From NCBI GenBank assembly GCA_938016265.1, contig CALLWB010000066.1:1-46888 (forward strand): 46,888 nucleotides of DNA. The letters are read 5' to 3'. How positions within the stretch are numbered: position 1 is the stretch's first letter; the number at the start of each line of letters is the position of its first letter. This document shows positions 36,849-45,500 of this stretch, in pieces. The position numbers were made by a program, and so were the translations under genes. The notes beneath the pieces were generated by a model that was not told the origin of the DNA, did no database searches, and saw only the letters and a list, made by a program, of their open reading frames with translations. This DNA is from an uncultured Saprospiraceae bacterium (GTDB taxonomy: Bacteria > Bacteroidota > Bacteroidia > Chitinophagales > Saprospiraceae).

Positions 36849-36873
36849 AAAAAAGTAGTTTTTCAAAATAAAT

Positions 36874-36999
36874 GCTAGTGATAGGGTCAATCTCCTTGAG
36901 GAATATAATGCTATTTATATGTAAACCTGTATTGATACAGGTAGGCCAATGCCTGAAAGTTAACCCCCATTCCGATTAAGGAATGTTACCACTAGCTTT
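36874..36999 (+). ncRNA. Candidate multi-hairpin structured RNA downstream of moaE
   Basis: An outer 7-bp stem (GCTAGTG 36874-36880 with CACTAGC 36990-36996) encloses a series of local hairpins: ATATAA/TTATAT (36903-36920), ACCTGTA-TTGA-TACAGGT (36925-36942, perfect), AGGC-CAAT-GCCT (36943-36954) and CATTCC/GGAATG (36968-36985). TTTT follows the outer stem. The four nested hairpins inside one closing stem are more than AT-rich spacer usually gives. It does not show the conserved bases of the Moco or TPP riboswitches that I can recall. It could be a small RNA, the 3' end of moaDE mRNA, or a leader of the glxA-like gene 247 bases on. The rest of the 394-base gap 36849-37242 shows nothing. Confidence 0.4.
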
Positions 37000-37242
37000 T
37001 GTTCAAATTAATATTTTGACGAAAATGCTAATATTCGATACATAATTTTAATTCACATGTAAAAAATAAACGATAATTTCCTACAGTGAGCAAATCTATC
37101 CAATTAAAGAATAACATAACTAGTGCAAAAAGGAAAACTTTAGGGTGCAAATGTGCCAAAAAAATGATAAATTTATGGAAAAAGAGATTTAGTGACATAA
37201 CTCATCCCTAAATCCTTGAATACGCAAGAATCAATCTACCTT

Positions 37243-38244
37243 ATGAAAAAAATCTCCTTTCTACTCCCAGAGAGATGCATGCCAACGGGACTTACTGGTC
37301 CTTATGAAATGTTTAACGCCGCTAGTGAATACATGACCATGAAAGGACTTTCAGATGGGCCCTTTTTCCAGATAGAGACGGTCGGCCTTTCAAAAAACAG
37401 AGTCCACCTTGGTTCTAATATAACGGTAAAGTGTGACCGGACGATAAACAATCTGGATTCTACTGATTTAATAATCATCCCTCCATCCAGATTGGAAGAC
37501 CCTGAGGTATTTAAACGCAACCTAAATTTCGTTCCATGGATAAAATACCATTATCGGAATTCGAATGCCGAAATAGCAAGTCTTTGCCTTGGCTCCTTTT
37601 TACTTGCATCCACAGGACTTCTGGATGGAAAAGTCTGTACGACACACTGGAACGCTAGTGATCAGTTTGAGAGTATGTTCCCAAATGTCAATTTCTGCCA
37701 GAATCTAATCCTGACCAATGAAGAACGGCTATACACCTCTGGAGGCGTTACCTCTTTTTTGAGTCTTGTTGTTTTGTTGATTGAGAAGTATTGCGGGCGG
37801 GAAACAGCTATTTGGGTATCCAAACGGTTTTTGGTGGACGTAGATCGAGTGACTCAATCTTATTTCGCAATATTCAATACACAAAAGAAACACCAGGACA
37901 CCTCGATTAAAATAGCCCAAGAATACATTGAGAACAATTATCATAATGAAATCTCTGTAGAAGGAATTGCAAAAAAAGTATCCATTAGCCGTCGAAACTT
38001 CATTAGAAGATTTAAAAAAGCAACCAAAAACACCCCCCTCGAATACATACAACGAGTCAAAATAGAAGCCGCTAAAAAACAATTGGAAAACTCCTCTGAA
38101 ACCATCTACAACATTATGTTTAGCGTTGGATACAATGACAACAAATCCTTCCGAAACCGATTCAAAAAAATAACCGGACTAACACCAAAGGAATACCGAA
38201 AAAAGTACAATTCCGCTTACATCATTCACCCTTCCAACAATTAA
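37243..38244 (+). CDS. GlxA-type transcriptional regulator (DJ-1/PfpI domain plus AraC HTH)
   Basis: 333 residues from ATG 37243 (MKKISFLLPERCMPTGLTGP); a TTG nine codons upstream is less likely. The N-terminal half is a DJ-1/PfpI-like domain with the nucleophile-elbow pattern IASLCLGSFLLAS (Cys115) and TTHWNA. The C-terminal 100 residues are a double helix-turn-helix of the AraC family: ISVEGIAKKVSISRRNFIRR and a second unit ETIYNIMFSVGYNDNKSFRN. The family regulates genes for small nitrogenous or stress-related compounds in other bacteria; the target here is unknown. It converges on the glycosidase operon. A perfect 8-bp hairpin spans its stop codon. Confidence 0.9.
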   Translation: MKKISFLLPERCMPTGLTGPYEMFNAASEYMTMKGLSDGPFFQIETVGLSKNRVHLGSNITVKCDRTINNLDSTDLIIIPPSRLEDPEVFKRNLNFVPWIKYHYRNSNAEIASLCLGSFLLASTGLLDGKVCTTHWNASDQFESMFPNVNFCQNLILTNEERLYTSGGVTSFLSLVVLLIEKYCGRETAIWVSKRFLVDVDRVTQSYFAIFNTQKKHQDTSIKIAQEYIENNYHNEISVEGIAKKVSISRRNFIRRFKKATKNTPLEYIQRVKIEAAKKQLENSSETIYNIMFSVGYNDNKSFRNRFKKITGLTPKEYRKKYNSAYIIHPSNN

Positions 38245-38253
38245 TGGGTGAAT
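38224..38253. terminator. Hairpin across the stop codon of the GlxA-type gene
   Basis: ATTCACCC (38224-38231) pairs perfectly with GGGTGAAT (38246-38253), loop 14 bases containing the TAA. No T tract follows on either strand. It sits between convergent genes and may end both transcripts weakly. Confidence 0.4.
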
Positions 38254-38272
38254 ATTCAATAGGTTTATGTTG

Positions 38273-39388
38273 TTATAAAGTACCCTTCAGCTTCATAATA
38301 CGATCATACGCTTCTCGGATTCGGTCATTGCTAATCTTGCCATCGTAGACCATATCCTTGATTAGTTGGATAGATTTTGGTACAATCTCCCCATCATATT
38401 CTCCTGGAATATTATTAGAGAAAATGAGAATATCCACCCCAGCGTTTATCGCCAATTCTAAAGCAGTTTCCAGGCCATAATGTTTAGCAATCGCGCCCAT
38501 CTGCATATCGTCGGAAATAATGACCCCCTTCCAACCAAACTTCTTACGAAGTAAATCGCCCATCACCTTAGAAGACAACGTAGCCGGATATTTGGCGTCC
38601 AATTTTTCATTAAACACATGAGCAGTCATAATCATGTCGCAAGTCTTGGAATTGATCAACGATTGATAGGGTTCCAATTCTGATTCTATCCACGTAGTGG
38701 AAACATCCGTAAATCCTTTGTGAGAGTCCGCCAATGCACTTCCGTGACCAGGAAAATGCTTGATACAAGACAATACCCCCTTTTTTCTATACTCCTGAAT
38801 CGCCCAACCTGCATGCATAGCCACCACCTTAGGATCGGCAGAATAACTGCGCTCCAACTTTCCGATAGCCGGAGATGCTGGGTTTGTATTCAGATCAACT
38901 ACCGGCGCGAAGTTGAGATTGATGCCATGCTCTTCCAAACGATCAGCAATCGTCCCTGTCCAATAGCGCGTCGAATCTTCTAAATTTAGAGCCCCCAAAT
39001 ATTGCGCAGATTTGGAAGCGGAATAGCCATACGACTCCTTCAATCGAGTGATTCGCCCTCCTTCCTCATCGATGGCTACAAACAGTGGGCGTTTGCTAGC
39101 AGACTTCAGTTCTTGAACCAATTTTTTCACCTGCTCTTTGGAAGCAATATTACGGGGTCTTGATTTTGAAGGAACGTCATATTCATACAAGATGACGCCT
39201 CCAATACCATGCTCCTCCAAATCTCTTTTTATGTGCTCCGACTCCTTGATCGACAGTCCTCGAAAACCGACAAGCATCATTTGGGCAATTTGTTCTTCCA
39301 GTGACACGGTATTGGCAGATTGCTGTTCTGTGCAAGAAGTTTGCCCAAGGAATACGATGATCAATAAGGCTAATAACGGTTGTTTCAT
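38273..39388 (-). CDS. Glycoside hydrolase family 3 lipoprotein, beta-N-acetylhexosaminidase (NagZ-like)
   Basis: 371 residues. Lipoprotein signal with lipobox GQTSC (Cys19). The GH3 catalytic barrel is complete without the second domain, as in NagZ: KHFPGHG at 210-216, the D221-x-H223 pair in ALADSHKG that acts as general acid in NagZ-type enzymes, and nucleophile D293 in VIISDDMQMGAI. These motifs define the N-acetylglucosaminidase branch of GH3, which cuts GlcNAc from muropeptides or chitin fragments, rather than the beta-glucosidase branch. The lipid anchor places it outside the cytoplasm. It starts 30 bases after the end of the GH36 gene on the same strand, so the two form an operon. Confidence 0.9.
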   Translation of the reverse strand: MKQPLLALLIIVFLGQTSCTEQQSANTVSLEEQIAQMMLVGFRGLSIKESEHIKRDLEEHGIGGVILYEYDVPSKSRPRNIASKEQVKKLVQELKSASKRPLFVAIDEEGGRITRLKESYGYSASKSAQYLGALNLEDSTRYWTGTIADRLEEHGINLNFAPVVDLNTNPASPAIGKLERSYSADPKVVAMHAGWAIQEYRKKGVLSCIKHFPGHGSALADSHKGFTDVSTTWIESELEPYQSLINSKTCDMIMTAHVFNEKLDAKYPATLSSKVMGDLLRKKFGWKGVIISDDMQMGAIAKHYGLETALELAINAGVDILIFSNNIPGEYDGEIVPKSIQLIKDMVYDGKISNDRIREAYDRIMKLKGTL

Positions 39389-39418
39389 GTAGTTCTTGTG
39401 TTTTATTAATAGTACCCC

Positions 39419-41143
39419 CTAGGCATCCTTTCTTTGCAAGATCATGGACTCAAAAGGCAATAAGGTAAGTTTTGTCTTTGATAAAGTAATGATTTCTTCC
39501 TTGTCGGTCAGATTGGCGACTGCTGTATACTTTTGGCCTTTATTCGTAAAATAAATTTGATACAGATCGCCAGTAGATGCTACCGTTTCTACTTCGCTAT
39601 CCAGCCATTTATAAACCATAGAAAATTCACTCAATTCTTCCTCATCATAGTCTCCAACAAAATCTGAGGTAAACAATAAATCGCCTAATAAAACATTAAT
39701 CAATAATATAGTGTATTGCTGAGTAGGTGTTAGATTGTTTTTTGCTTTACGCAGAATAAATACATCAGGATCATTCCGAAAGGCACGTCCCGACAAATGA
39801 CGACGGCCAATACTATTTCGGAGTGCCAAAATTGTAGACACCCGTTCGCGAAGATTCAAAAAAGCAAGCAATCGATGCTCCCAGCGCAGATGAATGTCCG
39901 CTCCAACTCGACAATAATCCACCAACCCGAAAGCACTGCCCAGCGGCACTCCACACCCAAGAATCAGTTTGTCCCCTACAATTTTGCGGAGAAACGCCAT
40001 CGCTTCGTGCATGATTTGCCCTCTGGTTTTGTTTTTTCTTGGAAGAATGGCTACTGCATATAAAAAATCCAGTTTCACTAAGTCAAAATGCCACTTGGAT
40101 AAAACAGTAAAAAAGACACCCGTCAAATATTTTTGGACTTCAGGGTGGTAAAAATCAAGCACATAAAACCAACCACTCCACAATGGATTGTACCCGGCTT
40201 TGACTGGATTTCCAGCTTCATCTTTTAGCAACCAATCTTTTTTGTTTTGGAATAGGCCCGATTTTGCTTCGCAGATGAAGGGCGCCAACCATAAACCGGC
40301 CTGGTGCCCTTTCTCATGAATCTTATGCGCTACACTTGCCATCCCATTTGGGAAAGTTGGTTTGATCTCCATCCAATCCCCTACCCTAGTTTGATACCCA
40401 TCATCAATTTGAAAAATAGAAATAGGCAGTTCTTTTTCCGCGAAAGCGGCCAAATTGTCCAGAATAATTTGCTCGGAAATCTTTGTATAATAATGATACC
40501 AACTGGTCCACCCAATCGCTGGTTTCGCAGCAGGTGGTTTCACTTCCATTAGTTTAAAATACTCATCAAAAACGGTATTTTCGGAGCCACTCGCAAGGTA
40601 GATATCCAAGGCTGGATAACTGTGGTCCAGCTGCAGTCCCTTGCAGTCTTTTTCAATAGTGGTCTGATGAAAAGGCGCCTCATGTCGGAACAGCGTGAAG
40701 CCAGTAAATTCATTAAGGGAGCCTGCAAATTGGATGTCGGTTTTCCCTTCCCGGATATAGGTATAGGTCCAGGAGTGCAGATGCCCCGGCAGTGCTGGAT
40801 AATCGGTAAAATTGTAATCCCCAAATGGTCCAAAAAGTCCCTTCGACATTTTCAGAATTGGAGACATTTTTTCCGATATGTTGAACTCCCTGCTTTCTGT
40901 CCAGGACTGATATCCATTGCAAAACAGGAGCTCTTGTTCCTTGTAAGTATGCCTAAGTTTAACAACTAATTTGTGGATCGTAATCTGTTGTTTCGGATGA
41001 ACAGTAAGCTGGATTCTCGAAGCAGCGTTTTCCAGCTTTTCGATAGTAAAATCAACGAATAGTTCGTCTAAAAAAGCTTTTTTCCCCGCTTCTATTTCGA
41101 CGGTTTGATCGTTAAAAATAAGAGTAGCCCCAGTTACTTCCAT
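39419..41143 (-). CDS. Glycoside hydrolase family 36 alpha-galactosidase-like enzyme
   Basis: 574 residues, no signal peptide. The N-terminal beta-sandwich (about 1-205) precedes the barrel, which opens with IGWTSWYHYY and FQIDDGYQTRVGDW (D247-D248), then GLWLAPFICEA. Catalytic residues are visible: nucleophile D359 in LVKLDFLYA and acid/base D416 in CRVGADIHL. A GHQAGLW loop and the C-terminal strands complete the GH36/melibiase layout. Expected reaction: release of terminal alpha-galactose from oligosaccharides; other alpha-sugars are possible. Length is shorter than typical GH36 (about 700), with a compact N-terminus. It is the first gene of a two-gene unit with the NagZ-like lipoprotein. 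It is predicted cytoplasmic while its partner is exported. Confidence 0.88.
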   Translation of the reverse strand: MEVTGATLIFNDQTVEIEAGKKAFLDELFVDFTIEKLENAASRIQLTVHPKQQITIHKLVVKLRHTYKEQELLFCNGYQSWTESREFNISEKMSPILKMSKGLFGPFGDYNFTDYPALPGHLHSWTYTYIREGKTDIQFAGSLNEFTGFTLFRHEAPFHQTTIEKDCKGLQLDHSYPALDIYLASGSENTVFDEYFKLMEVKPPAAKPAIGWTSWYHYYTKISEQIILDNLAAFAEKELPISIFQIDDGYQTRVGDWMEIKPTFPNGMASVAHKIHEKGHQAGLWLAPFICEAKSGLFQNKKDWLLKDEAGNPVKAGYNPLWSGWFYVLDFYHPEVQKYLTGVFFTVLSKWHFDLVKLDFLYAVAILPRKNKTRGQIMHEAMAFLRKIVGDKLILGCGVPLGSAFGLVDYCRVGADIHLRWEHRLLAFLNLRERVSTILALRNSIGRRHLSGRAFRNDPDVFILRKAKNNLTPTQQYTILLINVLLGDLLFTSDFVGDYDEEELSEFSMVYKWLDSEVETVASTGDLYQIYFTNKGQKYTAVANLTDKEEIITLSKTKLTLLPFESMILQRKDA

Positions 41144-41286
41144 CCACGAATATACTGTTTAATTTAGTTTTTAGGAATATTGGTTATTGAGTTATTTGGG
41201 TCGTCCAGCTTTACTTAAAAAACCTAACAGCTTAATACATTCAATAACTTAAACTCAAAATCCTTAACTTTACAAAAAAAAAAGTA

Positions 41287-41820
41287 ATGGCTGAAGTACT
41301 TTCTCCAAAAAATACAACCTTGTTTGACCCAAACCATCCCAAGGTGTTAAAGACAATAAAACAGGCAAAAAACCCTTTGCTGTTTAAACTTTATTTGATT
41401 GGGAATCTGCCAATGGCCTGGTTCATGGGATTGAAAATGAAGTCCCTGACACCTTACAAATCGGAGGTGACCATTCCTTATGGTTGGCGGTCTCAAAATC
41501 CGTTTAAGTCGATCTACTTTATTGCACAGGCAGGTGCTGCAGAATTTCCAGCAGGGATTATGGCCAGTTTAGCGATTGCAGGAAGTGGCAAAAAAGTGTC
41601 CATGCTAGTCCGTCATGTAGAGTCAGAGTTTTTTAAGAAAGCCACCAAAACGACTACATTTACTTGTGAAGATGGGTTGTTGATTCAAGAGACCGTGCAA
41701 AAGGCGATAGAAACTGGAGAGGGCCAAACTTGTGTTATTACCAGTACTGGTCGTGCGCCGGATGGTGAAGTGATGTCGGTTACAAAATTGACGTGGTCCT
41801 TTAAGGTGAAGGGCGCCTGA
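41287..41820 (+). CDS. DUF4442 hotdog-fold (thioesterase-like) protein
   Basis: 177 residues. It matches the DUF4442 family of the hotdog superfamily: FKLYLIGNLPMAWFMGLKMK, WRSQNPFKSIYFIAQAGAAE with the buried helix FPAGIMASLAIAGSGKKVSM, and the closing strands TWSFKVKG. Hotdog proteins of this type are thought to act on acyl-CoA or acyl-ACP thioesters. No signal peptide. The start ATG at 41287 follows a run of A residues. A 43-codon frame begins directly behind the stop. Confidence 0.85.
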   Translation: MAEVLSPKNTTLFDPNHPKVLKTIKQAKNPLLFKLYLIGNLPMAWFMGLKMKSLTPYKSEVTIPYGWRSQNPFKSIYFIAQAGAAEFPAGIMASLAIAGSGKKVSMLVRHVESEFFKKATKTTTFTCEDGLLIQETVQKAIETGEGQTCVITSTGRAPDGEVMSVTKLTWSFKVKGA

Positions 41821-41952
41821 ATGATCTCGAAGACTTTTGGAGGTGGTCCGACTTTCGGCAATTCAAAAGGGAAGGAACTGCGACTGCGTCTCCCAAACGA
41901 TCCACAGCAAACTATAAACAATGAGCATCCCGATTGGTCGGCCATCCGATAA
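41821..41952 (+). CDS. Possible small protein of 43 residues behind the DUF4442 gene
   Basis: ATG at 41821 follows the DUF4442 stop directly, so a terminating ribosome could restart here. The product (MISKTFGGGPTFGNSKGKEL ...) is basic, Gly-rich at the start and resembles no family I know. Composition does not distinguish it from noncoding sequence, so the call is weak. Confidence 0.2.
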   Translation: MISKTFGGGPTFGNSKGKELRLRLPNDPQQTINNEHPDWSAIR

Positions 41953-42101
41953 CATGATAATTTGTCCTTCAGCAAAGTGGACGCTCAACCGGAAACCTTC
42001 ACATTAAAAACATTCATTCTAACATTATCAAAAACAATCTCCCATAAAAACACCTTTGGGAACCATTTCAAAAAAAGATTGGTTCTTTTTTTACGAGTCG
42101 C

Positions 42102-42132
42102 TTGCAAGTTCGAAAACAAACGCTTAGATTTG
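42102..42132 (+). promoter_or_regulatory. Promoter of the tRNA-Arg gene
   Basis: TTG at 42102-42104, 20 bases, then TAGATTTG at 42125-42132: an exact fit to the Bacteroidota consensus TTG-N19-21-TAnnTTTG. Transcription would start near 42139, seven bases before the tRNA. Confidence 0.85.
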
Positions 42133-42145
42133 CGCCTCGATAATT

Positions 42146-42219
42146 GGTCCAGTAGCTCAGCTGGATAGAGCAACAGACTTCTAATCTGTAGGTCCCAGGT
42201 TCGAATCCTGGCTGGATCA
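42146..42219 (+). tRNA. tRNA-Arg (anticodon TCT)
   Basis: 74 bases with all arms: acceptor GGTCCAG/CTGGATC (one G-T pair), D arm GCTC/GAGC, anticodon arm ACAGA/TCTGT around loop CTTCTAA with anticodon TCT at 42180-42182, variable AGGTC, T arm CCAGG/CCTGG with loop TTCGAAT, discriminator A. The CCA end is not encoded, as is common in the phylum. It reads AGA codons. Promoter and terminator flank it directly, so it is a single-tRNA transcription unit. Confidence 0.98.
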
Positions 42220-42228
42220 CATCGTTTC

Positions 42229-42266
42229 AACGCAACTGTCTATTTTAGGCGGTTGCGTTTTTATTT
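42229..42266 (+). terminator. Rho-independent terminator of tRNA-Arg
   Basis: AACGCAAC (42229-42236) pairs with GTTGCGTT (42252-42259), followed by TTTATTTT. It begins ten bases after the tRNA. Confidence 0.9.
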
Positions 42267-42571
42267 TGCCTCCATTTGCTAAATGATGGCTTTCTACTGA
42301 ACAAATCCCTTCGGCCCATCGTCTTCTTTGCCCAGATCATTCCATAGAGACGCTGCAAAGTTTCTTCATTGCAGCTTCTCCACATCAAATCTACAATTGA
42401 TCCATTCATCCTTCCAACACCACCCTATTATATTAAAAAACACTCATACGACCCATTGACTTTCAATTGAATAAAAATTCCATAGACTTGATGATTGCGG
42501 CAAAAGAACTATAATAAATTAAAAAATAAGTTGTATTTTCAGTAATTACCTTAGGCACACAAATCAAACCC
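42267..42571. other. 305-base intergenic region before the giant propeller protein
   Basis: I see no gene, no promoter with both boxes and no strong hairpin. The start of the next gene must lie in or just after this stretch. Confidence 0.55.
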
Positions 42572-45500
42572 ATGCAATCTCTATTCCACCACCTAGTAAT
42601 TCATAAATTCGTATTTTCAAAAAAAATATGGATACTTTTCCTCATCAGTACTTCTTTTTTCAATGGTACTTTTGCCAAAAATGATGCTCCTCTTCCAAGC
42701 AGTTACTGCTCCTACTCAATAAACAACTCCGGCCTTATCATCAACTTGCTGGCAAACAGTACTTCCTGCTACATCAACAATGGATCAGTAACTGCCAGTG
42801 TAACCGGAGGAGACAACAATTACACCTACCTTTGGTCTACAGGAGCAATAACCCCAACCATCTCCAACCAAGCCACTGGCAATTATTCATTAACAGTAAC
42901 AGACGGAACCGGCTGCACGGCCACAGCAAACACCGTCCTCTCCTTCAACGAAGAACCAATCATCGAATGGCAAAAAACATTTGGAGGCAGTAATGATGAA
43001 AAAGCCTATTCCATCAAACAAACACAAGATGGAGGATTTATAGTAGCGGGTTGGTCAGAGTCGAATGATGGGGATGTGTCTGGAAATAACGGAACTTATG
43101 ATTATTGGATAGTAAAACTAGACAACACAGGAACGCTAGAATGGCAAAAAACATTTGGAGGAAGTGATCATGAATTCAGTCGATCCATCCAACAAACGCA
43201 AGACGGAGGATTTATTATAGCAGGTTGGTCAAATTCAAACGATGGCAATGTTACCGTTAACAATGGATATTATGACTATTGGATAATAAAACTGGACAAC
43301 TTAGGCAGTCTTGTTTGGCAGAAATCTTATGGGGGTTCTAGTACAGAAAGAACATCCTCGATCATTCAAATCAATGATGGAAGATTCGTAGTAACGGGGA
43401 GTTCCTATTCTAATGATGGAGATGTGTCAGGAAACAAAGGCAATGCCGATTCCTGGATATTAATGCTGGACAATTCTGGCAATCTTGAATGGCAAAAAAC
43501 CTATGGCGGAAGTGACTTGGATGTTTCCGTTTCGATCCAACAAACGCCAGACAATGGATTCATTGTAGTCGGCAATTCCAGTTCAAATGATGGGGATGTA
43601 TCAGGAAACAAGGGACTCGCTGATTATTGGCTAAAAAAACTTGATAATTCAGGAAATCTTTTGTGGCAAAAAACTTACGGAGGGAGCGGTACCGAATTTG
43701 TCTATTCCATACAATTAACTCAAGATGGTGGATACATTGTAGCAGGTAGTTCAAATTCAATTGATGGGGATATTTCAGCAAACATTGGAGGTTACGATTA
43801 TTGGATAATAAAACTAGACAATTTGGGAAGTCTGGACTGGGAAAAATCATACGGCGGGAGCAACGATGACTTTCCAATTATGATTCAACAAACGCCAGAT
43901 GGAGGATTTATGGCTGCCGGTTATTCCTTTTCCAATGATGGTGATATTACCGGGAACAATGGGACTATGGACTATTGGGTAATAAAATTAGACAACACAG
44001 GAAACCTTATTTGGGAAAAATCCCTAGGAGGAAGTGGAGAAGAGAATGCTCGGGCTATCCTTCAAACCCAAGATGGTGGTATTATTGTAGCTGGTTTTAC
44101 AGCCTCCAACAATGGGAATGTTTCTGGAAACCATGGAAACGATGACTATTGGATCGTCAAACTCAACCAACCACAAATGCCCATTTCAATAGCTTGCGCT
44201 GCAAACAATTCACAAGGAGAAATAACCACAACAGGCGGAGTTCCCCCATACACCATCAATTGGTCAAACGCTCTAGGAATCGTAGATACACTATTCAATG
44301 GAAATGGTACCGACACCCTCCTTATGCTTGCAGATGGCAACTACAATGTTACCGTCACCGACGCAAATGGCTGCGGAGAAACTTGCACTTTCATAATCAG
44401 CACTTGTGCTCTAATGATTGACATTTCCTCCTTAAGCACCTCCTGCTACATCAACAATGGAGGCGTTTCAGCAACCGTATCTGGAGGAGACGGCAACTAT
44501 CAATATCTTTGGTCTACAGGAGCAACAACCCCAACCATCTCCAATCAAGCCTCTGGAAATTACACCTTGACTGTAACAGACGGGACAGGATGTTCAGCCA
44601 CCGCAAACACCGTTCTCTCCTTCACAGGAATACCATCCATAGAGTGGGAGACAACCCACGGTGGGCCTGACATCGATGATGCTAGTTCTGTTGTCGAAAT
44701 TTCAAGCGGTGGCTATATTGTAGCGGGCTCAAGAGGATTGTCAACAAATCCTGAATACTTGATCGTAAAACTTGATATTTTCGGAAATTTTGTTTGGGAA
44801 AGAGCAATGGGAAATGGGTTTACTAATTGGGCTCTTGAAATCCAAGAAACAACTGATGGAGGATTTATTGTCGTTGGATTTTCAAGTGCAACAGGATATA
44901 ATGATGACGATTGGTACATCGTAAAACTAAATAGTTTTGGAACCATAGAATGGCAAAACACCTATGGTGGTTCTGGTGTGGATTTGGCTTATTCCATCAA
45001 ACAGACACCTGATGGTGGTTTTATAGTAGCTGGAGCTACTGATTCTCAGGATGGAGATGTCACCACAGGCACCAACGGAGTAGAAGATGTTTGGGTGGTA
45101 AAGTTGGATGATTTAGGAACTATAGAATGGCAAAATACATATGGTGGTTCTGCTTTCGATAGTGCAAGAGACATTCATTTGACAGAAGATGGCGGATATA
45201 TTGTCGGAGGCATATCTGCCTCTACTGATGGAGATGTAACTGGTGTCCAAGGAATAAACGATCAATGGGTATTAAAATTAGATAATGCTGGAGCTATAGA
45301 ATGGCAAAAAACTTATGGTGGTACTGGACTTGAATACCTCGATGAAATACAACTAACTCAAGATGGTGGATACGTCACAGTCGGCCGATCCTGGTCGAGC
45401 GATGGAGATGTTACCAGCAATCAAGGTAGATCAGACTACTTGATTATAAAATTAGACAATTTAGGTAATCTTATCTGGTCGAAATCCTATGGTGGTTCAA

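Noticed and set aside
36874-36999. Molybdenum-cofactor riboswitch
   Set aside because: The element lies after, not before, moaDE and lacks the conserved bases of the Moco motif that I can recall; kept only as an unnamed structured RNA candidate.
41985-42230. Minus-strand frame of 81 codons across the tRNA
   Set aside because: It reads the complement of tRNA-Arg (RIRTWDLQIRSLLLYPAELL), a well-known false protein seen wherever this tRNA is translated.
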